Below the pieces are notes generated by a model, which was given only the letters and a program-made list of their open reading frames with translations, made no database searches and was not told the DNA's origin. A stretch of DNA of 13,613 nucleotides, taken from Ruminococcaceae bacterium UBA5397. GTDB lineage: Bacteria; Bacillota; Clostridia; Oscillospirales; Acutalibacteraceae. Shown piece after piece: positions 1 to 6,353 of the stretch. Positions within the stretch are counted from its first letter, which is position 1, and every line of letters begins with the position of its first letter. The stretch is taken from NCBI GenBank assembly GCA_002411615.1, contig DHOF01000160.1:7437-21049 (forward strand). Reading direction: 5' to 3'. The translations under genes and the position numbers were made by a program.

Positions 1-50
1 GAACTGTTCTCAAGGGAAAGTTAATCTTAAATAAAGAAAGGAAGTATAAA

Positions 51-272
51 GTGGTAAAAATCATTGTAGACAAAAAATTGTTAGAAGAAAAATTGGCACA
101 AGTAAAGGATGGAGATCTTGTTGAACTTGCTTTTGTTCCATCCCAAAAAGATCAGGGTGATTACTCACCGGCATTTCTGCATCTGGCCGCAATACATAAC
201 GAAGGAATCTATGAGGACTTAGAAAGCATTGACGAATTCGTTTTCGACTTGAATTCACAGAAAAGCGCATGA
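51..272 (+). CDS. Small acidic protein of unknown function
   Basis: A 73-residue protein starting at GTG, with a GGAAG ribosome binding site about 7 bases upstream. It begins MVKIIVDKKLLEEKL, is rich in Glu and Asp, and has no signal peptide, membrane segment or Cys motif. I do not recognise the family. It is the only gene on its strand in the first 4 kb and is followed 20 bases later by a textbook terminator, so it ends a transcription unit that may begin left of the window. The start codon, ribosome binding site and terminator make it a credible gene. Its position to the left of a serine recombinase suggests it could be accessory DNA, but that is inference. Confidence 0.65.
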   Translation: MVKIIVDKKLLEEKLAQVKDGDLVELAFVPSQKDQGDYSPAFLHLAAIHNEGIYEDLESIDEFVFDLNSQKSA

Positions 273-293
273 TGTAAATTTTTTATTTCTAAC

Positions 294-321
294 GGCTCTG
301 CTTCGGCGGAGCCTTTTTTAT
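294..321 (+). terminator. Rho-independent terminator after the 73-residue gene
   Basis: An eight-pair stem, GGCTCTGC with GCGGAGCC (one G-U pair), closed by a TTCG tetraloop and followed by TTTTTTATTTTT. It ends the upstream plus-strand gene. Confidence 0.9.
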
Positions 322-472
322 TTTTGCTGCAAAATCAATCTTTTCTTTTTTATATGATAAAAAGTCAGCTTGTACCGATTGATTACAGACGGGCATCGGT
401 CAAATCTTTTTTTGACCGACTACATTCCCCGCCCGCAAATGATCATTCCGATATTTGCTGTGTGTACATCCC
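322..472. other. Intergenic stretch with a nested inverted repeat
   Basis: No gene is supported here. It contains a perfect nine-base inverted repeat, TCGGTCAAA (396-404) with TTTGACCGA (411-419), enclosed by CGGGC (390-394) with GCCCG (431-435). It lies downstream of the minus-strand operon ending at 473. It could form a transcript-end hairpin for that operon, but there is no clear T-run on the minus strand, so it is not a standard terminator. Confidence 0.4.
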
Positions 473-832
473 TTATTTTCCAGACTTCCGCAATTCGACG
501 TGCACTTTCTTTTTTTCTCTTAACTTTACCACTTCCAGTTGTTCATTCAGGGCAACTGCTTCTGCACGTGCCGTTTCGATGCTGATCGCCAAATCATTAA
601 ATTCCTGCGCCAAATTTTGAACAGTCAAGCTGTGAATTTTCGGGCAAACATCATCATACTGATCGAGTCCGGCTTCCCCATGTGCAACTACAGTGGCCTT
701 TCCGTCTGCTGGATATGTAACATAGAGATGATCATATTTTCCAAGCTGACAAATTTCTTTCATGGAACTTGCAATCTCTTCCAACAGTTCCTCTACTCTT
801 TCTTCATTTGAATTAATCATATTGATTGCCAT
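473..832 (-). CDS. Hypothetical protein with C-terminal coiled-coil-like helix
   Basis: A 119-residue protein starting MAINMINSNEERVEELLEEI. The start is fixed by a GAAAGGAG ribosome binding site that overlaps the stop codon of the gene upstream. The N-terminal third and residues about 70-115 are charged and rich in Glu, Lys and Leu, which suggests helices or a coiled coil; the middle (HLYVTYPADGKATVVAHGE) looks like beta strands. There is no signal peptide or membrane segment. I do not recognise the family. It is the second gene of a two-gene minus-strand operon, 13 bases after the 846-1127 gene, so the two products probably act together. The nearby recombinase suggests accessory cargo. Confidence 0.7.
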   Translation of the reverse strand: MAINMINSNEERVEELLEEIASSMKEICQLGKYDHLYVTYPADGKATVVAHGEAGLDQYDDVCPKIHSLTVQNLAQEFNDLAISIETARAEAVALNEQLEVVKLREKKKVHVELRKSGK

Positions 833-845
833 GTTCTGGCTCCTT

Positions 846-1127
846 TCACATTTTGTCTAGGATTTCTCCAACGGTATAATTGCCGTCCGGCAAATCTATA
901 TCTCCCCTGGAAACACGCTCATTGATTTCATCCCCAATGTTTTTCGTCACCCTTTTAAAAATTGATTTTTGTTCTTCCTTTGGCATTCTATTTTTTTCAG
1001 AAATAATTTCTGTTTTCCATTTCCCGTTTTCTTTATAGAGCTTCATCTGATGCTCATTGATCGGGCGCGTTTCACCATTCTCTATTAAATTGTTTTGTAC
1101 TGTCCAAACTTCCGGGCTGCGCGCCAT
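846..1127 (-). CDS. Hypothetical protein, first gene of a two-gene operon
   Basis: A 93-residue basic, hydrophilic protein beginning MARSPEVWTVQNN. A GTG three codons upstream (1136) is also open, but the GAGGTG ribosome binding site overlaps that GTG and sits six bases before the ATG at 1127, so the ATG is preferred. The C-terminus (residues about 70-93) has the pattern GDIDLPDGNYTVGEILDKM. No signal peptide, membrane span or known motif was seen, and I do not recognise the family. Its stop codon is overlapped by the ribosome binding site of the next gene, which points to coupled translation of the two small proteins. Confidence 0.7.
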   Translation of the reverse strand: MARSPEVWTVQNNLIENGETRPINEHQMKLYKENGKWKTEIISEKNRMPKEEQKSIFKRVTKNIGDEINERVSRGDIDLPDGNYTVGEILDKM

Positions 1128-1224
1128 TTCTCTCACCTCATTTCATAATATGTTTATCCGATTGTCCGACTTTCTAACTAATTTGATTACGGCAATATTA
1201 TGAATAAGACATTTGACTCAAAAG

Positions 1225-1273
1225 TCAAAAAAAGATAGAAGAAGCATCGATCAGCAGACCTACGCTTCTTCTA
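1225..1273 (-). terminator. Terminator after the clostripain-family gene
   Basis: Read on the minus strand, a ten-pair stem (TAGAAGAAGC at 1236-1245 with GCTTCTTCTA at 1264-1273) is followed by TCTTTTTTT. It lies about 40 bases after the stop codon of the peptidase gene. Confidence 0.8.
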
Positions 1274-1284
1274 ATTTTTAATTG

Positions 1285-1312
1285 GCTTGACCCCCAGTCA
1301 AGCACTATTTTT
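1285..1312 (+). repeat. Hairpin between operon and peptidase gene
   Basis: GCTTGAC (1285-1291) and GTCAAGC (1297-1303) form a seven-pair stem around CCCCA. On the plus strand ACTATTTTTTT follows, so it resembles a plus-strand terminator, yet no plus-strand gene precedes it. On the minus strand it may help the adjacent terminator or protect the 3' end of the transcript. Confidence 0.5.
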
Positions 1313-2566
1313 TTACTTTTCTAGTCCGTATGCAGCATTTCGGGGATAAAGAGTTGGAAAAAGATGTTTGTTCCATCCTTTCGCATCAACCAGCTTTCTG
1401 CAGATAGTATCTACAAAGGATGAATCCGCATAAGGGTTGCACGATTTAATAAGCGCCTGTACCTTGGCTTCCGGAATCACAAGCGGTGAAAATCCAATTG
1501 TAATTAAAAGCGTATATTGTTCTTCTTTCATCTGCGAACACAAAAGCTGTGTCCATGCGTTATCTCTTGCGAAAGCAAGCCGATCATAAAGGGCAATCAG
1601 CTCTTTGTCTGGAATGTATTGATCCAAAACACTAATATTTTTTCCCTGATTTTGCACTCTTGTTTCTTGACTGATCGTCAAGCCAGAAATAATACGCGAA
1701 ATTCCCTCTGCTTCATCCCACTCAAATTTGTTTTCCCCGGCTTTTACTGAAAAAAGCTCCGACGGATTTTTTATTCTACACACATTTGAAGAAAGTACTC
1801 TTCGCGCAAGATGGTCAAACAGCCGTTTTAGCTGTTTCATGCTTTTTGACCGAACCACTCTGGCAACAAGATCGGAGGAAAGCTCCGAACAAATTCGATT
1901 GGCAAGCTCTTTCGGACTTGCTGTATCATTTTCCCTTACTGCCTTCAAAAGTTTTCGGAAGGATATTCCCGCTGCATTTGCATTTTCTCTGTACGTAATA
2001 AGCATATTAACGGCGGAATTCTCTCGATATCCAAGTTCATAGAGAGTCTCAATATTATTGCAGTAGCATGCATCCATCAGCAGCAGATCAATAACATGCC
2101 CCTCGGCATTTGCTGCCATTTGGATGGCATTTACAAGCTCAGGAATCCCCATAATCGCAGGATACTTTCCACTGTAATCATTCATAAGGCCTATATATTC
2201 ACAAGTGTGCCCGCCCAGAATCAGCATTACATGCTTCGTATCAGTATTCTTAAGCCCCCAGAGAAGAAAATCATACAAGCAATTCGGATCTGCCAGATTG
2301 ATATTGCCTAGATCCTTTGGTGGAATTTCTTCGCCTGTATTGAATTGGTAGCGCCGGACTCCCCCCCATATCTCCTGATCCGTCTCAGCAGCTGGCCTTA
2401 TGAGCTGCACCGTACTTTGCTGTAGACGCCCAATTTGGAGCAGAACTTTTGGCTTTTCATCTATCGCCGCTGCTTTCAATTCACAATACTCAGCCGCTAT
2501 TTCCGGCTCCAGTTCCCCGTTTCCGTCCAGATAAACTAATATAGTCCAACCGGGAATTGCGTTCAT
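1313..2566 (-). CDS. Clostripain family (C11) cysteine peptidase
   Basis: A 417-residue protein with the hallmarks of peptidase family C11. The N-terminus WTILVYLDGNGELE (residues 7-20) matches the usual start of the caspase-like fold. The catalytic His lies in LILGGHT (His120) and the nucleophile Cys in LLLMDAC (Cys167), each after a hydrophobic beta strand. The family cleaves after basic residues, often with self-processing. This protein has no signal peptide, unlike secreted clostripain, so it probably acts in the cytoplasm. Translation starts behind GGAGGAA. C-terminal to the catalytic core (about 210-417) I see no known domain. It lies downstream of an FG-GAP gene on the same strand, separated by a large inverted repeat. 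Substrate and role are unknown. Confidence 0.85.
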   Translation of the reverse strand: MNAIPGWTILVYLDGNGELEPEIAAEYCELKAAAIDEKPKVLLQIGRLQQSTVQLIRPAAETDQEIWGGVRRYQFNTGEEIPPKDLGNINLADPNCLYDFLLWGLKNTDTKHVMLILGGHTCEYIGLMNDYSGKYPAIMGIPELVNAIQMAANAEGHVIDLLLMDACYCNNIETLYELGYRENSAVNMLITYRENANAAGISFRKLLKAVRENDTASPKELANRICSELSSDLVARVVRSKSMKQLKRLFDHLARRVLSSNVCRIKNPSELFSVKAGENKFEWDEAEGISRIISGLTISQETRVQNQGKNISVLDQYIPDKELIALYDRLAFARDNAWTQLLCSQMKEEQYTLLITIGFSPLVIPEAKVQALIKSCNPYADSSFVDTICRKLVDAKGWNKHLFPTLYPRNAAYGLEK

Positions 2567-2598
2567 AGCATTTCCTCCATCTCTTTTACTTTCAAAAA

Positions 2599-2669
2599 GT
2601 AATGTATAAATGGAACCTCTAAGCTGGTACTTTTATATACACCAGCCCGGAGGTTCAATAAAACATTAC
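2599..2669. repeat. 71-bp interrupted inverted repeat upstream of the peptidase gene
   Basis: Three perfect arms pair in order: GTAATGT (2599-2605) with ACATTAC (2663-2669), GAACCTC (2613-2619) with GAGGTTC (2650-2656), and GCTGGT (2623-2628) with ACCAGC (2641-2646). The centre is a 12-base A/T-rich loop. On the minus strand the structure is followed by TTTTTG, so it could terminate the FG-GAP transcript or act as a leader hairpin for the peptidase gene. A TATATA in the loop could be a -10 element, in which case the dyad could be an operator. Confidence 0.7.
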
Positions 2670-2730
2670 GCTGTCCATAGCCTATTTATGAATTGCACAA
2701 TCATGAGCAACACACTTTTCCTCTATTGTT

Positions 2731-3837
2731 CTATCTGTTTAAGAAAGGCGCACCGCGCGATGGTGAATTCGTTTCGTTGAGCAAAATTGCAACATTGTCC
2801 GAATAGGTATTGGTAACCGCAAGATCTGTTCGGCCGTCGTTATTAAAATCTCCAGTTACTAATCCCGCAGCGTAAGAACCAACGGGATAAAACTGTATGG
2901 GTCCAAAAGTGCCGTTCGCATTTCCGGTCAGTACTCCAATATTATTGGAACCGTTATCTGCAACTGCCAAATCAAATGTTCCGTTGTTGTCAAAATCAGC
3001 CGCAATGATTCCTTCAAGATAAGAACCGATCAAAATAAAGGACGCCGGTTGAAAAGTGCCATTACCATTTCCAAGTAAAATTGCTACATTCTGAGAGTCA
3101 AAATTTGATACTGCCAAATCGCGCTTACCATCCCCGTTAAAGTCAGCTATTGCGATCTCCATAGGACCAGTCCCTACAGGATAAGGCACTGCCGCTTGAA
3201 AAGTGCCGTCACCGTTATTAAGCAAAACGGCAACAGTATTGTCCCCACCAACTGCTGCAACTAGATCAGCAACTCCGTCACCGGTTAAATCAGCGGCCGC
3301 AAGCCCATAAGGGGCATTTCCCACGGAATAAGGTACTGCCGGTTGAAAGGTTCCATCGCCGTTGCCAAACAGCACGTCGACGTTACCAAGGCCAACGTCC
3401 GTTACCGCTAAATCGATTTTGTGATCCCCGTTAAAATCGGCGGAAACAATTGTCAAAGGATTTGAGCCCGCTGCTACTGCCGTAGCCGGCTGGAAAGTTC
3501 CGTTACCATTGCCAATCAGGATTGCAATATCACTGCCATTTAAATCGGCGACGGCCAAATCCATTTTGCCATCGTTGTTAAAGTCGGCCGCAGTAATCGA
3601 GGTTGGATTGATGCCTACATCAAAAAACGAAGCTGCCTGAAAGGTTCCGTCGCCATTTCCAAGCAATACAGCAACCTCTCCAGTGCCAATATCTGTTATT
3701 GCTAAATCAAGATGTCCGTCGCCGTTAAAATCAGCGGCCGTAATCCCATAAGGTGAAGATCCGGCAGGATAAAACACGGCGGGTTGAAAGAATATGCCCA
3801 CTAAAAATGCCCCCTCAATGATTTTGTTTATCTTCAT
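2731..3837 (-). CDS. FG-GAP/VCBS repeat protein, seven-bladed beta-propeller
   Basis: A 368-residue protein made almost wholly of seven tandem repeats of about 49 residues, starting near residue 18. Each contains a D-x-N-x-D-G-x-x-D-L type calcium-binding loop (such as DFNGDGHLDLA) and ends in GNGDGTFQPA or a close variant. Seven such units make one closed propeller, as in integrin-like and VCBS proteins, which usually bind ligands outside the cell. Here the N-terminus is very short: MKINK plus a brief hydrophobic stretch, not a convincing signal peptide. No good ribosome binding site precedes the ATG. A GTG at 3801 has GAGGGG upstream and is an alternative start. The repeats are very alike, suggesting recent internal duplication. 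Function is unknown. Confidence 0.8.
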   Translation of the reverse strand: MKINKIIEGAFLVGIFFQPAVFYPAGSSPYGITAADFNGDGHLDLAITDIGTGEVAVLLGNGDGTFQAASFFDVGINPTSITAADFNNDGKMDLAVADLNGSDIAILIGNGNGTFQPATAVAAGSNPLTIVSADFNGDHKIDLAVTDVGLGNVDVLFGNGDGTFQPAVPYSVGNAPYGLAAADLTGDGVADLVAAVGGDNTVAVLLNNGDGTFQAAVPYPVGTGPMEIAIADFNGDGKRDLAVSNFDSQNVAILLGNGNGTFQPASFILIGSYLEGIIAADFDNNGTFDLAVADNGSNNIGVLTGNANGTFGPIQFYPVGSYAAGLVTGDFNNDGRTDLAVTNTYSDNVAILLNETNSPSRGAPFLNR

Positions 3838-3857
3838 TCATTAGACAAAAACCAGTC

Positions 3858-3986
3858 TCAAAGGGCTGGTACAGGTACCATGGTGATTGATCCATTATCC
3901 GCTATTATGATAATATGTTTTTTCCTTTCAATGTTTCCAACCCCTGCAGCGGTCATATTCTTCTGCAGTCTAGCAGCCATCTGCAT
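3858..3986 (-). CDS. Possible 42-residue peptide upstream of the FG-GAP gene
   Basis: A short open frame beginning MQMAARLQKNMTAAG and ending MVPVPAL. It has a basic N-terminal half and a run of four Ile. A stop codon sits directly before the ATG and only a weak GGGA precedes it. Its stop is 20 bases before the FG-GAP start, which lacks its own ribosome binding site, so translational coupling is possible. A 44-residue hydrophobic frame (3880-4014) overlaps on the other strand; at most one is likely to be real. Evidence is weak. Confidence 0.2.
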   Translation of the reverse strand: MQMAARLQKNMTAAGVGNIERKKHIIIIADNGSITMVPVPAL

Positions 3987-4049
3987 TTATCCCAGAATGA
4001 AATCGTATTTTTAAAGAGAGAATTTTTTTAGCTTCCATCATATTCTTTC

Positions 4050-4060
4050 GATCAATGATC
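4050..4060. promoter_or_regulatory. Palindrome upstream of the recombinase gene
   Basis: GATCA-A-TGATC is an odd-length palindrome 52 bases before the recombinase start. A TATAAG at 4076-4081 could be its -10 element. The site could be an operator, but no promoter with good spacing was found. The rest of 3987-4111 holds nothing else I can support. Confidence 0.25.
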
Positions 4061-4098
4061 AAAATCCCATTCCGATATAAGAATACCCGAGAATAATT

Positions 4099-4110
4099 AG
4101 GAGGTGATCC
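4099..4110 (+). promoter_or_regulatory. Near-perfect ribosome binding site of the recombinase
   Basis: AGGAGGTGATCC matches the anti-Shine-Dalgarno end of 16S rRNA over about 11 bases and lies 7 bases (from AGGAGG) before the ATG. This fixes the start and implies efficient translation once transcribed. Confidence 0.85.
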
Positions 4111-4111
4111 T

Positions 4112-5554
4112 ATGAAAATTGCCGCAGCTTATATCCGCGTATCAACTGATGACCAGCTGGAATTTTCTCCCGACTCTCAGCTTGAAAAAATACTGGACTA
4201 CGCAAAGCACAACGACATGGTTGTGCCGGCAGAATACATTTTTCGTGAAAAAGAAGGAATCTCCGGCCGCTCGGCTGCTAAACGTCCGGAATTTCAGCGC
4301 ATGATTGCAACCGCTCGAAATAAAGGCTCTGATATCTCCATGATTCTTGTCTGGAAATTTTCAAGATTTGCGCGAAACCAAGAAGAGTCAATCGTCTACA
4401 AGTCCCTTTTAAAGAAGGAGCGCGGCATTTCCGTTGTCAGTGTTTCGGAACCAATTTCAGATAGTGACTTCGGCGGCTTGATTGAGCGCATTATTGAATG
4501 GATGGATGGCTATTATTCTACTCGGCTTTCCGGCGAAGTGATGCGCGGAATGACCGAACGCTTTCAGCGCGGTAAACCGGTATCAGCTGCACCTCTGGGA
4601 TATGTAATGCCAAAAGGTACTGGAAAACTTATAATCGATCCCCAAACCGCTCCAGTTGTTCAATATATTTTTGAACGCTTTTTGGCTGGTGACGGATATA
4701 AGCACATTGCCCTTAACCTTAATGCACAGGGCATTAAAACACGCCGGGGCAACTTGTGGGAAAGCCGCACCATTCGCTATGTGATTCAAAATCCAATTTA
4801 CATCGGAAAAATCCGTTGGAATCCAACCGGCAAAAAAGTAGATTACTATAAAACAAAATCAAAAATTGTAGACGGGGACCATGATGCGATTCTATCAGAA
4901 AGCCAATGGACAGCCGCCCAAAATCGGGTAAAAATGATCTGCAATATGTACGGTCATTATGCACACAGCAGTAAACCTACTGGTAATTTATTTTGCGGAC
5001 TGATTAAATGCAGCACATGCGGTGCTACGATGTCTTCGGTCGGCGGCGGAAAAAGAGGCGGGCTGCAGTGCACCAATTACACGCACAGCCGCTGTACACA
5101 ATCGCATTATATCAGCAATGATAAAATACACAGACTGGTCTTTTCTGAAATCGAATATGAGCTAACTTACGGAACTTTTTCTCTTCAGCGTAAAAATATG
5201 AAACCTAATGTGATTGACAATTCTATGATTCAAAGCAAAATTGAGAGAGAACAGCGCAAACTTGATCGTGTGAAAGATTCCTACACTGCCGGTATTGACA
5301 CTCTCGAGGAATATAAAGAAAATAAGAAGAAAATTCTCTCTGAAATCAAAAAATTAGAAGCAAAACTTTCTGCCGCTCCCATGATTAATATTTCAAAAGC
5401 CAATCGCAAAATATTTTGTAAAGAAGCACTTAAAGATCTTCAACAATGTGAATCTCTACCGCCTGATGAAGGGAATCGAATTCTGCGCACTTTTATCGAT
5501 CATATTGTCTTTGACCGGGCATCTCAATCCGTTCAAATTTTTTATCACCTTTGA
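4112..5554 (+). CDS. Large serine recombinase (site-specific integrase/excisionase)
   Basis: A 480-residue protein with the full large serine recombinase layout. The resolvase catalytic domain spans about 1-150, with YIRVSTDDQ holding nucleophile Ser11, the GISGRSAAKRPEF motif at 49-61, and Arg85/Arg88 in FSRFAR. The recombinase DNA-binding domain is at about 155-275. A zinc ribbon follows with Cys300, Cys303, Cys320 and Cys328, then a charged coiled coil at about 371-421 and a short C-terminal tail. Such enzymes integrate and excise DNA between attP/attB and attL/attR sites without homology. The gene is complete, and its stop codon abuts a manganese catalase gene missing its 5' end, so it likely recombines within that gene, as SpoIVCA does for sigK. 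No obvious sporulation promoter was found. Confidence 0.95.
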   Translation: MKIAAAYIRVSTDDQLEFSPDSQLEKILDYAKHNDMVVPAEYIFREKEGISGRSAAKRPEFQRMIATARNKGSDISMILVWKFSRFARNQEESIVYKSLLKKERGISVVSVSEPISDSDFGGLIERIIEWMDGYYSTRLSGEVMRGMTERFQRGKPVSAAPLGYVMPKGTGKLIIDPQTAPVVQYIFERFLAGDGYKHIALNLNAQGIKTRRGNLWESRTIRYVIQNPIYIGKIRWNPTGKKVDYYKTKSKIVDGDHDAILSESQWTAAQNRVKMICNMYGHYAHSSKPTGNLFCGLIKCSTCGATMSSVGGGKRGGLQCTNYTHSRCTQSHYISNDKIHRLVFSEIEYELTYGTFSLQRKNMKPNVIDNSMIQSKIEREQRKLDRVKDSYTAGIDTLEEYKENKKKILSEIKKLEAKLSAAPMINISKANRKIFCKEALKDLQQCESLPPDEGNRILRTFIDHIVFDRASQSVQIFYHL

Positions 5555-5575
5555 TTATCACATTCTGAAGTATGG
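5545..5575. other. Probable element/chromosome junction (attachment site)
   Basis: The recombinase stop codon (5552-5554) is followed at once by catalase coding sequence, recognisable from about 5562. The crossover dinucleotide of a serine recombinase attachment site should lie in or very near this interval. A copy of the core should exist at the other end of the element, at the break in the catalase 5' part, which is outside this window. Confidence 0.55.
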
Positions 5576-6083
5576 CGGCCCTCATGGAGAACTTGGTGCA
5601 TCACTGCGTTACCTTTCCCAGAGATACACCATGCCCTATCCAGAGCTCAAGGCAATTTTGACAGATATCGGTACAGAAGAACTCGCTCATCTCGAGATGG
5701 TCAGCACCATTGTGTACCAGCTTACGCGTGACCTAACTCCAGAAGAAATTAAAAAGGGCGGTTATGACGCTTACTTTGTAGACCATACTACTGGAATCTA
5801 TCCAGTAGACGCCAGCGGAAACCCATTTAATGCGATGACTTTTTCTGTTGCAGGCGATATGGTCACTGATCTGCATGAAGATCTCGCTGCAGAGCAAAAA
5901 GCTCGTACAACTTATGAAAACATTTTGCGCTTTGCAGATGACCCGGATGTCCGGGATCCCATCAAATTTCTGCGTGCCCGCGAAATCGTTCATTTTCAGC
6001 GTTTCGGCGAAGGACTGCGCATTGCTACCGATCGTTTGGATTCCAAAAACTTTTATGCCTTTAACCCCGAATTTGACCGTTAA
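5556..6083 (+). CDS. cotJC: Manganese catalase (CotJC-like), 3' part of an interrupted gene
   Basis: About 175 residues of a CotJC-type manganese catalase, a di-manganese four-helix-bundle enzyme that splits hydrogen peroxide and is found in the spore coat of Bacillus and clostridia. Recognisable homology begins at ILKYGGPHGELGASLRYLSQ. All five family metal ligands appear present: Glu in GGPHGEL, Glu and His in TEELAHLE, Glu in LAAEQKAR, and His in REIVHFQRF. About 25 N-terminal residues, usually starting near MWIYEKKLQYPV, are missing. The frame continues upstream to an ATG at 5448, but that part is antisense-free overlap inside the recombinase gene in another frame and is not catalase-like. 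The intact frame and strong terminator argue against simple decay and for restoration by excision. Confidence 0.85.
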   Translation, partial: YHILKYGGPHGELGASLRYLSQRYTMPYPELKAILTDIGTEELAHLEMVSTIVYQLTRDLTPEEIKKGGYDAYFVDHTTGIYPVDASGNPFNAMTFSVAGDMVTDLHEDLAAEQKARTTYENILRFADDPDVRDPIKFLRAREIVHFQRFGEGLRIATDRLDSKNFYAFNPEFDR

Positions 6084-6084
6084 T

Positions 6085-6119
6085 AAAAAGCTCCATCGAA
6101 AAATCGATGGGGCTTTTTT
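6085..6119 (+). terminator. Terminator of the manganese catalase gene
   Basis: Stem GCTCCATCGA (6090-6099) with TCGATGGGGC (6104-6113), one G-U pair and an AAAA loop, followed by TTTTTT and starting two bases after the stop codon. Confidence 0.95.
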
Positions 6120-6353
6120 CACACAATTATCACTTAAGATTTACCAGAAGTTCGAATTCTGTTAAAATTCAAGACATATCCGTTTTTTATACTATAAACA
6201 GTTTTAAAGAAAAAGATTCTTAAAAGAAATTATAAAACACTGTGCTAACCGCCGAGCTTTCCGGAATACCAACCCGGCAGATGCACAGACAAACAACAAG
6301 ACCAAGAAATTGGTTTTCTATATATTGACCCCTTTTTATCATTTCTCCTTTTT
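6120..6353. other. Intergenic region with possible structured RNA
   Basis: No open frame of note. Positions 6240-6288 contain CTGTGC (6240-6245) pairing with GCACAG (6283-6288), enclosing GCCG (6251-6254) with CGGC (6275-6278) in a locally GC-rich island inside AT-rich DNA. A TATACT at 6188-6193 could be a -10 element on the plus strand. Together with the strong terminator at 6354 this could be a small RNA gene, but it matches no family I know. Confidence 0.25.

Noticed and set aside
324..620. Plus-strand frames over 324-811
   Set aside because: Antisense to the well-supported 473-832 gene, no ribosome binding site, unlikely composition rich in Ser, Cys and Phe.
2731..3837. FG-GAP tandem repeats as a CRISPR-like or satellite array
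   Set aside because: The roughly 147-base period is an exact multiple of three and translates to conserved 49-residue propeller repeats.
3880..4014. 44-residue hydrophobic plus-strand frame
   Set aside because: No good ribosome binding site and it overlaps a minus-strand frame; membrane-like composition can arise by chance in AT-rich DNA. Kept only as part of a low-interest finding.
1..4111. Missing 5' part of cotJC within the window
   Set aside because: No sequence encoding the usual MWxYEKKLQYPV start or cotJA/cotJB-like genes was found on either strand.
5448..5555. ATG at 5448 as the true start of the catalase protein
   Set aside because: The 36 residues it adds overlap the recombinase 3' end in another frame, do not look like a catalase N-terminus and have no ribosome binding site.
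6240..6300. T-box-like motif on the minus strand (GGGTTGGTATTCCGG)
   Set aside because: It resembles an antiterminator core only loosely, lacks a stem I specifier structure, and no gene follows in that direction.
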